Below, piece by piece: positions 53,247 to 62,356 of a DNA stretch of 64,000 nt. Origin of the DNA: UBA6522 sp963664945 (GTDB taxonomy: Bacteria > Pseudomonadota > Gammaproteobacteria > Steroidobacterales > Rariloculaceae); the NCBI GenBank assembly GCA_963664945.1, contig OY761822.1, positions 4,650,001 to 4,714,000 of the forward strand. Reading direction: 5' to 3'. The translations under genes were made by a program, and so were the position numbers. The notes under the pieces were generated by a model, which was not told the DNA's origin, did no database searches, and saw nothing but the letters and a program-made list of their open reading frames with translations. Positions within the stretch are counted from its first letter, which is position 1. Each line of letters opens with the position of its first letter.

Positions 53247-53609
53247 CTACACCGATCCAATCACGTCCTGGATGAGTCGGGACATCATGTGGCGGATGTG
53301 GTCCTGCCCCCCAAAGAACACCGCCAGAACACGGACTGTCCGGTGCACATCGTCAACGTCGAACCAGTAGATTGCCCTGCCGAGCGTCAGATGGCGCAAG
53401 CCAGGGAGAAGGTCATCATGACGTTCGCCCCGATCGGGTGCGGCCAGGATGCGCTCCGCCTCAGCGCGGATCTCCAGAATACGTATTGCTGCGTGGTCGA
53501 GCGCACTCTCAGGACTTTCTCCGAAGTTGAGATAACTGTGCAGGAGATGATCGAAAATCAGATCGAAGTCGCGTTCAGCTTCGACCGAGAACTCAAGTTG
53601 GTACGCCAT
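53247..53609 (-). CDS. parE: ParE/RelE-type toxin
   Basis: About 120 residues from ATG 53609 (an upstream ATG at 53630 is possible). It contains YQLEFSVEAERDFDLIFDHL, ILEIRAEAERIL, LLPGLRHLTLGRAIYWFDVD and VLAVFFGGQDHIRHM, the ParE-type fold; targets in this superfamily are gyrase or ribosome-bound mRNA. The start overlaps the antitoxin gene by 17 bases, as is usual for these modules. Confidence 0.85.
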   Translation of the reverse strand: MAYQLEFSVEAERDFDLIFDHLLHSYLNFGESPESALDHAAIRILEIRAEAERILAAPDRGERHDDLLPGLRHLTLGRAIYWFDVDDVHRTVRVLAVFFGGQDHIRHMMSRLIQDVIGSV

Positions 53610-53868
53610 GCGCGCGGCGCTTCTTTGCAATCATGGCATCCAGTCGCCTGTCCATCTGCTGAACGCCGACGAACCTGCCCTTGCGGCGGTGCGACAGCAA
53701 CTCGCGCAACGCCGCTGTTTCCGCTTCGTCGGCCTGCGCTCGCTGACGCAGCAGATCGACTCCTTGTTGCAGGACCGCACTGAGGCTGGCATAGCGGCCA
53801 GCCTCGACCAGCGTACGGGCGAAGGCGTGCTGCTCGTCAGTAAGCGAAATTGAGGACTTGACCGTCAT
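53593..53868 (-). CDS. parD: ParD-type antitoxin
   Basis: ATG at 53868 (MTVKSSISLTDEQHAFAR); ~91 residues. The ribbon-helix-helix N-terminus with LVEAGRYASLSAVLQQGVDLLRQR is the ParD/CopG pattern. It precedes and overlaps the toxin gene and should repress the operon and neutralise the toxin. Confidence 0.88.
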   Translation of the reverse strand: MTVKSSISLTDEQHAFARTLVEAGRYASLSAVLQQGVDLLRQRAQADEAETAALRELLSHRRKGRFVGVQQMDRRLDAMIAKKRRAHGVPT

Positions 53869-53980
53869 GAGAACCTCCATGATTACATGGTACTACTCAG
53901 TAGTACCGAGATCAATTGCAGTCATACTGAGTTTGAATTTGGCTGAATTCTGTCCGTCGACGAGTTCGTGCCGAAATCCG

Positions 53981-54841
53981 TCAGCTCTGGTTCCACTCCA
54001 CCGGTTCGGCATCCGGGTGCTCGGGCTCGTAGTACCACCGGAGACCCAGCGGTTCCTCGCTCAGGATGTTGGTCTTGAAGCTCCTCCAGGCCTGGATTTC
54101 GAAGTAGTCCAGGGGGCCGTCCAGGGCGCTGAGCCGGTGCGGCACGCCGGAGGGGAAGTACACGAGCGTGCCCGGCTCGATCTCCCGGGAATCGCCCTCC
54201 ACCTCGACGACGCCGCGTCCCTTGAACGTCATGTAGCAGTGGGAAGGTCCTTCAGGATTGGCATCGGTTCCAACGTGCGAGTGGTACGGCGAAGAACCGC
54301 CCGCGACGTAGTGCATTTCACCCGCTTGTATGGCGTTGGTCGGCGTCAGCCGGCTGCCGTCCAGCAGCCGCACGCTCGACTCGGCGCAGAACCGGCGCAC
54401 CCGGCCGCCGCTGGCGTCGCTCAACACTCGCAGCTTGTTGCGATCGAAATGGTAGCCGGGCCCGCCGGGCAAGCCATCCTCAATCGCAGCCGGGGGAATC
54501 GGCACCACCATCTGAAGCAGTTCGATACTGGAACCCGATGCATCGAAACTGACGAGCTCTTGAGGCGCCAGAAGCACGCCCGCTCCTTCTTCTATCCGGT
54601 GCACTTCGCTCCGGTAATGGACGAAACCGCTGACCGGACTGTTCATGGCGTACATGACATGGTGGAAATCGCCCGCCTGAACATCGAACTGCCGTCCCGC
54701 CAGAACCTTGCGCCTGTAGACGGTCAGTGTTTGAGACCCGCAAAGACCGGGGCTGCACAGTCTGGTCCGCCAACCTGAATCGACGGCCTCGGCCTCTGCC
54801 TCATTCGAATCGATGACAAAGATATCCTGCAAACTCGCCAT
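53981..54841 (-). CDS. Bicupin protein
   Basis: ATG at 54841 after GAGGTCGAGC; 286 residues. Two cupin halves are seen: an N-terminal one (AGDFHHVMYAMNSPVSGFVHY, EEGAGVLLAPQE) and a C-terminal one with metal-ligand spacing in YHSHVGTDANPEGPSHCYMTFKG then EPGTLVYFPSGVPHRL. It looks like a small-molecule dioxygenase or isomerase-type cupin. It is divergent from the LigAB pair, so aromatic or ring-fission metabolism is possible; no substrate can be named. Confidence 0.75.
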   Translation of the reverse strand: MASLQDIFVIDSNEAEAEAVDSGWRTRLCSPGLCGSQTLTVYRRKVLAGRQFDVQAGDFHHVMYAMNSPVSGFVHYRSEVHRIEEGAGVLLAPQELVSFDASGSSIELLQMVVPIPPAAIEDGLPGGPGYHFDRNKLRVLSDASGGRVRRFCAESSVRLLDGSRLTPTNAIQAGEMHYVAGGSSPYHSHVGTDANPEGPSHCYMTFKGRGVVEVEGDSREIEPGTLVYFPSGVPHRLSALDGPLDYFEIQAWRSFKTNILSEEPLGLRWYYEPEHPDAEPVEWNQS

Positions 54842-55081
54842 GTTCTGCTCGACCTCAAATTTTTCGGAGGGGCGGATCACACATTCCCCTTCCGCCGCTC
54901 ATGCCGTTCGGACATGATGGTATCAACCGCAACGACTGGAGTGGGACTTATTGGCACAGGTTAACGGCGCATGCCGCCCTCCGCATTGGAACGGTCGAAT
55001 GCGGTCCTTTGGCCCATTTTGTCAACCTATGTATATTGTCTCTCCGGTTTCGCCGCTTCCACTCATTTACCATTAATGCAA

Positions 55082-55336
55082 ATGAGCCTCTATCAAGTTC
55101 AAAAGCTGGTTCAGGCGGTCAATCGCGACCCGGAATCCCGGACGAGGTTTCTCGAGTCGCGCGAGTCGTTCACCCAGGACTTTGAGCTGACGGACAGCGA
55201 GCGCGACGCGCTGGTGAACATGAGCATCTACGATCTGTACGACATGGGCGTTCATCCACTGCTGCTGCGCCCGTTCACGATCATTCACGGAGTCTCGGAG
55301 CCGGATTACCTGATGGCCATCCGGGAGCGAGGCTGA
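55082..55336 (+). CDS. LigA-like extradiol dioxygenase small subunit
   Basis: 84 residues (ATG 55082, or 55076): VQKLVQAVNRDPESRTRFLES, MSIYDLYDMGVHPLLLRPF. This matches the alpha subunit of protocatechuate 4,5-dioxygenase-type enzymes, which caps the active site of the LigB subunit encoded five bases downstream. A partial palindrome (TTTTGTCAACCTATG...) lies at 55017-55041 upstream. Confidence 0.85.
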   Translation: MSLYQVQKLVQAVNRDPESRTRFLESRESFTQDFELTDSERDALVNMSIYDLYDMGVHPLLLRPFTIIHGVSEPDYLMAIRERG

Positions 55337-55340
55337 TCCC

Positions 55341-56150
55341 ATGCCCATGGTGTTCGCCTGTTCGGTCAGCCATACGCCCGGGATTCGCGCCTGGGCCGAT
55401 GCGCCGCCACGGGAACAGAAGGAACGCTTCTACGCCGGCTACGAGCGCCTGCGAGAACGACTGTGGGAAACCGAACCGGAAGCGATCCTGATCGTCAGCA
55501 GCGAGCACTTCGCGAATTTTTTTCTCGACTGCATGCCGGCGTTCGCGATCGGGCAGGCGGATACGTATTTCGGGCCGATCGAACCCTGGGTGAAGATCCC
55601 GCAGGGATACACCCGCGGCGACCCGGAATTGTCGCAACAGTTGCTGAATGCCTGCTATGGCGAGGGCGTTGAACTCAACTACGCCAGCGAACTGAAGCTC
55701 GATCACGGCATCATGATTCCGCTGAGCTTCCTCGATCCGGGGCGCGAACTGCCGGTCGTGCCGCTGATCATCAACTGCATGACGTATCCGATGCCGACGC
55801 AGAAGCGGTGCCACGAGTTGGGCCGCATCCTGGCTGAAGCGCTCCAGTCCCAGGATCGCCGCGTTGCGGTGGTCGCCGCGGGCGGTCTCAGCCACGCGCC
55901 GGGCGAGCGAATGCACGGAGACATCGACCCGGAGTTCGACCGGGCGTTTCTCCGGCAACTGGAGACCGACGACATCAAGGCATTCACCGCCTACACGGAC
56001 GAAGCCCTCGAGCAAAGGGGGCTCGGCACGCATGAGATTCGCCCCTGGGTGACGCTTGCCGGCGTCGCCAACGGCGCGCGGGCGCGGACGATCTTCTACG
56101 AACCGGTCGTGGAATGGGCCACGGGTTGCGCCCTGCTCTACTATGAGTGA
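55341..56150 (+). CDS. LigB-type extradiol ring-cleavage dioxygenase, catalytic subunit
   Basis: 269 residues with candidate iron ligands His11 (ACSVSHTPG) and the second His in VSSEHFANFFLD, plus the acid/base region LDHGIMIPLSFL and AAGGLSHAPGERMHGDID. This is the class III extradiol fold. It would open a catechol-type ring with O2. Forms a two-gene unit with the LigA-like gene. The aromatic substrate is unknown; no other ring-cleavage pathway genes are obvious nearby. Confidence 0.9.
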   Translation: MPMVFACSVSHTPGIRAWADAPPREQKERFYAGYERLRERLWETEPEAILIVSSEHFANFFLDCMPAFAIGQADTYFGPIEPWVKIPQGYTRGDPELSQQLLNACYGEGVELNYASELKLDHGIMIPLSFLDPGRELPVVPLIINCMTYPMPTQKRCHELGRILAEALQSQDRRVAVVAAGGLSHAPGERMHGDIDPEFDRAFLRQLETDDIKAFTAYTDEALEQRGLGTHEIRPWVTLAGVANGARARTIFYEPVVEWATGCALLYYE

Positions 56151-56363
56151 CGGTGCCGTGGGAGTTTCAGCTCCGGTTGCCGGCGCGCCGGCGCGCCGAC
56201 ACGCAGGGATATGGGTATTTCCATGCAAGTAGCAAACCCGGCGGCGCCGGTCCGCGGACGCGAGGGAACAAACGACCGCCCTCCAACAGAAATCCAGGAG
56301 TTGCGTGTTTGTTCCATGGAAGCCGCACCCGGTACTGAACCTCGTTTGGACGGCCTTGCCGCC

Positions 56364-56930
56364 GTGAAACCAATCCCGCTGTTGCTGATTTGCCTGCTCG
56401 CTTCCCTTTCGGCCGAGGCTCAGGACGACGGGCGGCTGGCCCTGTCCCGTGACGCCGCCGCGCGACTCGGCCAGGACCTGAGCGCCGCCCTGCTGACCTC
56501 GCTGGGGACCGACGGGCCCGTTGAAGCCATCGGGGCCTGCAGCGTCGAGGCGTCTCCCATTGCGGCGCGGCTGTCCGAACAGGCCGGCGCCCGCGTGGGC
56601 CGTACCGCGCTGAGAATCCGCAATCCGGAGAATGCGCCGGACGAGGCGGCACGCGAGGTGATGGCGGCGTTTGCGCGCGACCTGGCCGCAGGCGCCACGG
56701 CGCCGCCCGAGCGTTTCCAGACAAGGCCCGACGGCAGCGCCCGCTACATGAGCGCCATCGTCACCCAGCCCCTCTGCGTGACGTGCCACGGTACGGAGAT
56801 CGCGCCGGAAGTCGCCACGGCCATCTCCGAGCGCTACCCCTCGGATCAGGCGACCGGATTCTCGGTGGGCGACCTTCGCGGGGCCTTTATCGTCGAGTGG
56901 CCTGCGCCCACGGCTCAAGTTCAACAATAG
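56364..56930 (+). CDS. DUF3365 (Tll0287-like) haem-binding protein
   Basis: A GTG start at 56364 gives a clean signal peptide (KPIPLLLICLLASLSAEA-QDD); an ATG at 56316 would add 16 residues. The ~188-residue protein has a single c-type haem motif, CVTCH, followed by GTEI, and the family pattern RNPENAPDEAAREVMAAF. Probably a periplasmic mono-haem sensor or redox protein. Its end overlaps nothing, but a decayed NHL gene lies beyond it. Confidence 0.8.
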   Translation: MKPIPLLLICLLASLSAEAQDDGRLALSRDAAARLGQDLSAALLTSLGTDGPVEAIGACSVEASPIAARLSEQAGARVGRTALRIRNPENAPDEAAREVMAAFARDLAAGATAPPERFQTRPDGSARYMSAIVTQPLCVTCHGTEIAPEVATAISERYPSDQATGFSVGDLRGAFIVEWPAPTAQVQQ

Positions 56931-56960
56931 GCAAGGGGTCCGGGACCGTCGGAAACGACC

Positions 56961-57442
56961 CTATCGGCGTACGTACTTTCGCACGGTCGCAGCGCCGACT
57001 TCCGCGCCGAATATCTCACCCTCCGCATCAGGATGCCCCCTTGCGGGCTGAACTTGAAGACCTGGTGCCCTCGCGGGCCGTCCCCGTCCGCATCCGTGAC
57101 CCAGATGTTTCCATCGGAGTCGACGTAGATTCCGTGCGGCCAAAGGAACAGGGCCTCGCCGAATCCCCGGACCCACCGGCCCGAAGGATCGTACAATTGG
57201 ACGGGCGCCAGACTGTCCCGGCCGACGCAGCTATTCTGGCCGCATCGCTCGGCGATCCACAGATGGCCATCGCTGCCCGGGTAAACGGAACTCACCGAAC
57301 CCAGTGCCCGGTCGAAGGGCGGCCGGAGCCAGCCGGAAACCTCGCTGTACAAGGATTCCTGGGCGCCGGCCGTTCCACAAAGGCAGACAAGCGCAAGCCG
57401 TGCAATGTGCGGTAATTCTCGCGGCGCGTGCTCGAGCCTCAT
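56961..57442 (-). pseudogene. NHL-repeat propeller protein with internal deletion
   Basis: The N-terminus (ATG 57442, signal peptide ending GTAGA-QES) runs through DGHLWIAERCGQNSC and WPHGIYVDSDGNIWVTDADGDG to FKFSPQGGILM. The next bases, in another frame, encode DAEGEIFGAEVGAATVRKYVRR and a stop, which is the normal C-terminus of this family (peptidyl-hydroxyglycine lyase-like propellers, ~350 residues). The middle ~150 residues are missing and the frame is shifted at the join. Confidence 0.7.
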
Positions 57443-57527
57443 CGTGACTCCTCCTCGTAATCCAGAATTCGGTGTCTGTTGCCGATCAAGCGCTCCGGAG
57501 CCTGAATGCGCGCGGGCCCGGCTGAAA

Positions 57528-57896
57528 TCAGCCCGCCTGGTAGAGGCCCCACTCATGCGCGGTCACGATGCCCATGATGATCCCCCAGAACAGGGGGTAC
57601 TCGGGCCCGCCCTGATCCCAGCGCCAAGCGAGCCCGCTCATCCGCAGCGTGCTTGCGCCAGCCACCAGCAGGAACGCCGTTCCGATCAGTAGTCCGTACC
57701 GAAGAAACCACCCGGTAATGAGCGACAGGACGATGACAATCTCGACCAACATCGCCACGCGCGCGGAAATATCCGGTTGAGGCCATCGCGCCAGTTCGAA
57801 GTGTGCAGCGATGTTTGGCCAGATGAAGCACTTGGAAACCAGGTGCGGCAGGAAGAATGCCACCGACACCCATCTCAGCAGGTCGAAAATATCCAA
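57528..57896 (-). CDS. DoxX-like membrane protein
   Basis: 122 residues with four predicted membrane helices: LLRWVSVAFFLPHLVSKCFIW, RVAMLVEIVIVLSLITGWFL, YGLLIGTAFLLVAGAST and PLFWGIIMGIVTAHEWGLY. This matches small DoxX/DUF-type quinone-related membrane proteins. The role is unknown. Confidence 0.65.
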   Translation of the reverse strand: MDIFDLLRWVSVAFFLPHLVSKCFIWPNIAAHFELARWPQPDISARVAMLVEIVIVLSLITGWFLRYGLLIGTAFLLVAGASTLRMSGLAWRWDQGGPEYPLFWGIIMGIVTAHEWGLYQAG

Positions 57897-57952
57897 TGCA
57901 GTTGCCGCTCCTGTCCTGTCGATCTTACGCGTTGGCGATCGAAGTCATGTGG

Positions 57953-58539
57953 CTATGGAAGTACGTAGCCCATCGGCTCGGGAAACTCCTCCGCCAGTGC
58001 GGCGGACGCTTCCGCATCAATGAGAAAACACTCGGTTCGCTGGAAACCCGGGGTGATTGCTCCACACACGGGCAATCGCGCCTTCAACCGGCGCATGACG
58101 GGTGTATCGCCGCGAATCCCGTAGGTGACGAACAGTTGTGCCGGCTCGCCTTCGGTCTTCCCTGGAATCAACAGCGACCGGAGGCGGGCTCGACTCGGGG
58201 TGACGGACGGTAAAATCGAAACGGTCACTTCATCCCCCGGGGCAACCATTTCTTCGTACCAGCCCTCACGAGCCAGTTGCGCCGCGGGACTGAGTTCGAG
58301 CAGCCATCCGTCGGTGCTTCCTTCGTCGTTGACGGTCTCGATGATCAAGGCGCCGTGGGGATTCAGTATCCGAAACGCCCGTACGATGCCATCGAACACG
58401 TAAATGCATCGTCACCTTCCGGGGTCTGAAGTGCGGTGAATGAATGGTGCGAGGCCGCCGGCTGCGACCAGGCCAGGATCAGGACAAGCATCGCAAATTT
58501 CCCGGGCAACACGCTGGACAGTAATCGATGAATCCTCAT
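57953..58539 (-). pseudogene. DUF6152 secreted protein with a frameshift
   Basis: The start at 58539 gives a signal peptide (KFAMLVLILAWSQPAAS-HHSF) and the family HHSFTALQTPEGD. Near 58390 the frame shifts; the alternative frame continues VFDGIVRAFRILNPHGALIIE, DGWLLELSPAAQLAREGW and VAPGDEVTVSILPS, which is DUF6152. Neither frame alone makes the whole domain. One base would repair it, so recent inactivation or sequencing error are both possible. Confidence 0.7.
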
Positions 58540-58571
58540 GGCTCCCCTCATGCTTGCTCGTTTCCCGGATT

Positions 58572-60269
58572 CTAACCCGTAGCGCGCCGGGCCGGAGGCG
58601 ACGGATTCACGAATGGCCAGGGTGACGACTCGGTCCGGGGAGCGACGGGTACCTCGATAATCATCGGCCCCTGTTCCCGGAAGCCCTCATCGATCGCCCG
58701 TGCCAGCGCGCCGGGGCCGGTGACCCGCACGCCCTTCGCGCCGAAACTCTCGGCCAGCTTCACAAAATCCGGATTGACCAGGTCGGCCCCGAAGTCCCGG
58801 CCCTCGAATCGCTGCGATTGATCCCGGCGAACATTCTCGAAGCCGCCGTTATCGAATATCACCGCAACGAGGTTGATCTCGAATTGAACGGCAGTGGCAA
58901 GTTCCTGGATGCCGAACATGAAACCGCCGTCGCCACAGGCGACGACCACAGCCTTGTCCGGGTTAGCCACCTTGACTCCCAGGGCGGTGTTGAAACCATA
59001 GCCCAGGTTGTCCTGATAACCGCAGGTCACGTATCGACGCGGCTTGTAGACGGGAAACGCCATGCGCGCCACAAATCCCGTTTGCGTGATCTCTTCCACG
59101 AAAAAGCCATCGTCCGGCAGCGCCCTGCGTATCGCTTTCAGATACTGGACCTGCGGCTGCAGGGCTTCGAGCGATGCTTCGGCGGCGGCCTTGTAGCCGG
59201 CAAATTCATCCGTTCGGTCACCGCGCTTGCCGATCGTCGTCTCCAGCGCATCCAGCAGTGCCAAGGTACCGTCGCGAGAATCGGCAACCACGCCCACATC
59301 GGGGGGCAGGCGGGTGAACTCCGTCGGATCGATATCCACACGGACGGTCTTCAGACCCTCAGGCAGCCATTGCCAGCGAAAGTGCGCCAGTTCGAGACGG
59401 CTGCCGATGCCGACAAGGAGATCGCACCTGGGCCAATACTCGAACGCGGCGGTGGACAACAGACCGTACGGGCTCCTGTTGCTGACGATGCCCTTGCCGC
59501 TGCGGTGGGCAGTAACCGGCGCCTGGATCAACTTCGCCAGCGCTTCGATTTCCTCGCCGGCGTGACAGGCGCCTGCGCCGACCACGATCAGCGGGTTCCT
59601 GGCCGCCCGGATCAGCTTCGCCGCTTCGGCAATCCGGTCTTGATCCGGCGGCGGCGGAGGCGGAATTTCCCGGTCTGCGTGCAGTACAACGTCACCGGAC
59701 GTCTCGAATACATCCCACGGCGCCTCGATGGCCGCGGGCCTGATGCGGCCTGTGTGCATGCGGCGAAATGCCTCGGCCACCACGCCCGGCGCCTGGCTCG
59801 GCCGGTCAATTCGCGCGGCCCAACCCGTAAACCCGCGCATCGTGCTCAATTGATCGGGCAATTCGTGGAGCTGTCCCCGGCCCTTCCCGATCAGGTGGGA
59901 CATGATGTTGCCGGTGACGCATAGCACGGGTGTGTTCGCCCCGTAGGCGGTACAGAGCGCTGCAGAGGAGTTGAGCATGCCGGGCCCCGGCACCACGGCG
60001 TATACCCCCGTCTTGCCGGTGGACTTCGCGTAACCGAACGCCATGTAGCCTGCGCCCTGCTCGTGGCGAGTGGTGATGAAGTTGATGGCTTCCCGGGCTA
60101 CTGCGTCATTGAATCCGTAGATGTGCACGCCGGGGATGCCGAAAATCGTGTCCACGCCGTGGGCAACAAGAGATTTCGCAACCGCTTCACCGGTTGTCAT
60201 GCGAACCGGCGTCTTCGCTGCGGCCGATGCTTCCGGCGAACCCGTAGCGGGTAGGGACACTGAGCTCAC
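58572..60269 (-). CDS. Thiamine-diphosphate-dependent decarboxylase/acetolactate synthase-like enzyme
   Basis: 565 residues with the three ThDP domains: the N-terminal pyrimidine-binding part with catalytic Glu in TTRHEQGAGYMAFGYA and VVPGPGMLN, a central domain (NPLIVVGAGACHAGEEIEAL), and the C-terminal diphosphate motif ACGDGGFMFGIQELATAVQF...DNGGFENVRRDQ. It resembles the IlvB-like/benzoylformate decarboxylase/oxalyl-CoA decarboxylase group, not a complete acetolactate synthase with a regulatory subunit. The substrate is unknown. Flanked by DUF6152 genes on the same strand. Confidence 0.88.
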   Translation of the reverse strand: MSSVSLPATGSPEASAAAKTPVRMTTGEAVAKSLVAHGVDTIFGIPGVHIYGFNDAVAREAINFITTRHEQGAGYMAFGYAKSTGKTGVYAVVPGPGMLNSSAALCTAYGANTPVLCVTGNIMSHLIGKGRGQLHELPDQLSTMRGFTGWAARIDRPSQAPGVVAEAFRRMHTGRIRPAAIEAPWDVFETSGDVVLHADREIPPPPPPDQDRIAEAAKLIRAARNPLIVVGAGACHAGEEIEALAKLIQAPVTAHRSGKGIVSNRSPYGLLSTAAFEYWPRCDLLVGIGSRLELAHFRWQWLPEGLKTVRVDIDPTEFTRLPPDVGVVADSRDGTLALLDALETTIGKRGDRTDEFAGYKAAAEASLEALQPQVQYLKAIRRALPDDGFFVEEITQTGFVARMAFPVYKPRRYVTCGYQDNLGYGFNTALGVKVANPDKAVVVACGDGGFMFGIQELATAVQFEINLVAVIFDNGGFENVRRDQSQRFEGRDFGADLVNPDFVKLAESFGAKGVRVTGPGALARAIDEGFREQGPMIIEVPVAPRTESSPWPFVNPSPPARRATG

Positions 60270-60284
60270 GAGATCGCTCGGACG

Positions 60285-61364
60285 TTACTGTACCGTTTCG
60301 CCCACGGTCGCGCCCGAATCGGACTGGGCGAAATCCGCCCACTCGGCCGTGCAGTTGTAGGGCCTGAACTCATATCCGGGAAGCGGAGTCCGAGTGGTCT
60401 CGAAATGCAGCGGCTCCGGAAACACGACCGGGTCGGTGATGGTGATCGCGTAGTGCAACACCGGTTCGCCCTCTTCCTCGACCACCCAAAAGCGCTCGTC
60501 GTAACGAGCCTGATCCGACTGCGGCGTGCCGTGGTCCGAATAGTAGGGCCAGTCGACGTGCGTCGTGGCGACCACCAGCGTATCGCCTTCCCACCGCCCC
60601 ACCGAGTAACCCACGTTGGAGGGCTCGGGATTCGGGTCCGGCTCACCCATGTGGATGAGCCTGCGGACGTCGTACTGAACCAGTTGAATGCGAATATCGT
60701 CGCCTTCCCGGAAGATGCCCATCGGCCGCGGGTCGAACATGGCGTCCGGCATCCCGTGCTCGCAGTGCAGTTGGCGATTGTCCGTCAGGGAATCGTATGC
60801 GGCATTCAGCTCGGCACCGCGTTGCGTGTACGCAAGCTCCAGCAACGCCCCTGCGAACCAGGGGCCGGAGTGTGTATCCCAGCTACGGAATATGCCGTCC
60901 GCGGCGAGTTCTTCCTCAGCCGCCCTCGCCGGGTCGATCCGTTCGGGCTGCTCGACCAGGCGATCGTTGGACCACCGCATCTCCCGGCCGGCTCCCTGGA
61001 CGAATTCCCTGCCGTCGGGCATCAGGATGTGAAGCAGGCCCAGGGAGTGCGGGTTGTTTCTCGCCACGTGGCCCGCCACGCGAACGTTTCCCAGCAGGTG
61101 GCGGGGCTCGATCCCCATGTTCTCCAGGCGGCGGGGATTCGGTCCGAACTCGAGTTCCCAATCGGTCTCGGCACCGGACTCATCCACCACCCTGAGCTTT
61201 GCCCGGGTATGGGGATTGCGCCAGAAGACCTCCACGATCTCTCCCTGCAGTTCGAGCATTTCCGGCTGGTAAAGGAGCGAATTGGTCACGCTCCCGTGGT
61301 GGGCCTGCAATGCGTGCGGAAGCAACGCAAGCAACGGAATCGGAAGAAGTTTCAAGGATCTCAT
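60285..61364 (-). CDS. DUF6152-containing secreted protein
   Basis: ATG 61364 is preceded by GGAGGTTGTC; signal peptide ends LPHALQA-HHGS. It is 359 residues: a DUF6152 N-terminal domain (LQGEIVEVFWRNPHTRAKLRV, WELEFGPNPRRLENMGI) followed by a lipocalin-like region with GYSVGRWEGDTLVVATTHVDWPYY and FRPYNCTAEWADF. The second part is paralogous to the gene at 61598. Function unknown; such proteins are common beside TonB receptors in steroid- or aromatic-degrading gammaproteobacteria. Confidence 0.75.
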   Translation of the reverse strand: MRSLKLLPIPLLALLPHALQAHHGSVTNSLLYQPEMLELQGEIVEVFWRNPHTRAKLRVVDESGAETDWELEFGPNPRRLENMGIEPRHLLGNVRVAGHVARNNPHSLGLLHILMPDGREFVQGAGREMRWSNDRLVEQPERIDPARAAEEELAADGIFRSWDTHSGPWFAGALLELAYTQRGAELNAAYDSLTDNRQLHCEHGMPDAMFDPRPMGIFREGDDIRIQLVQYDVRRLIHMGEPDPNPEPSNVGYSVGRWEGDTLVVATTHVDWPYYSDHGTPQSDQARYDERFWVVEEEGEPVLHYAITITDPVVFPEPLHFETTRTPLPGYEFRPYNCTAEWADFAQSDSGATVGETVQ

Positions 61365-61597
61365 GACAACCTCCATGCTACCGGCGGCACGCCTCGAAAA
61401 AGACATCCCGGAAACGCCGAACAGTGTCCGTGGATTATCGCACCTTCTCCAACCGCCCGGCACGCGGGCCATTCGCTCGGCGATCGGGCTCGCCAGGAGC
61501 GCCAATGCGAGGCGCGTGGCTATCGCTGATGCGACAGAACAGGCTTGACTCGACACTAGCACCGGATACCGGGAACATGGTCCGTGACGGTTCCGAT

Positions 61598-62320
61598 TCA
61601 GAGTTCCTCCAGCATGCGCGTCAGTTCATCGATGTCGGGCGGCGCCGTGCTGTCGCCGAAGTCGACGCAGACCCATTCCCGAATCCCTTCTTCGGGCGCC
61701 CAGATGAACTCCCGCCCCATGGTGAACACCTCGGTGTAGTACACGGGGTCATCGACCTCCAGTTCGAGCTGAAGATCCATGGAGCCCGGCTCGCGCCAGT
61801 AACGCTCCGTCACGCGGGCCTCGAGACTCAATGGCTGCGTGGGCCCTGATATGGGCAATCCCGGCATATGGGTCGTTTCGATCGCAAGGACGTCACCCTC
61901 CCAGCGCCCGACCGAGTAACCCAGGTGGGTATTCGGCTGATCCGACGGCGGCGGCTCGCCATTCATGGCGATGTACCGATAGGTATCGCCGCGCTCGTAG
62001 TGAATGATCAGTGTATCTCCCTCACCCTGACGCAACTCGATCGGGTTTCCGTTCCACAGAAGCCTGGGCATGCTTTCCGGCGCGCAATCGTCCTGAACCC
62101 TCGGGTTGTCGAGCACCGGATCGTAGTCCTCCACGGCCCGGCGGCCAGCCTCCGAGATCGGAATGACATCGGGTTGGCGACGCGGAGGGCCGCCACCGTC
62201 GAAGACCGGAGGCGCGTAGATCCCCAGATAGTCCACTCCGGACTCCGAGCCCTGCTGGGCATCGGCGCGGACCGCACCAAAAACGCAAATCGCAAAAGAG
62301 ACCGAAACCCACACGTTCAT
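61598..62320 (-). CDS. Secreted protein paralogous to the DUF6152-associated domain
   Basis: ATG 62320 gives a signal peptide (VSVSFAICVFGAVRADA-QQG); 240 residues. LGYSVGRWEGDVLAIETTHMPGLP and the following ARVTERYWREPGSMDLQLELEVDDP match the second half of the neighbour at 60285. A soluble periplasmic beta-rich protein of unknown role; probably a tandem duplicate that lost the DUF6152 part. Confidence 0.72.
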   Translation of the reverse strand: MNVWVSVSFAICVFGAVRADAQQGSESGVDYLGIYAPPVFDGGGPPRRQPDVIPISEAGRRAVEDYDPVLDNPRVQDDCAPESMPRLLWNGNPIELRQGEGDTLIIHYERGDTYRYIAMNGEPPPSDQPNTHLGYSVGRWEGDVLAIETTHMPGLPISGPTQPLSLEARVTERYWREPGSMDLQLELEVDDPVYYTEVFTMGREFIWAPEEGIREWVCVDFGDSTAPPDIDELTRMLEEL

Positions 62321-62356
62321 GCCCACACCCCTGCCGCCATCCAATTCGCCACCCAT

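Noticed and set aside
55017..55041. Third-regulon operator before ligAB
   Set aside because: TTGTCAACC matches only one half of the type 1 palindrome; the second half does not pair, so it was not listed as a site.
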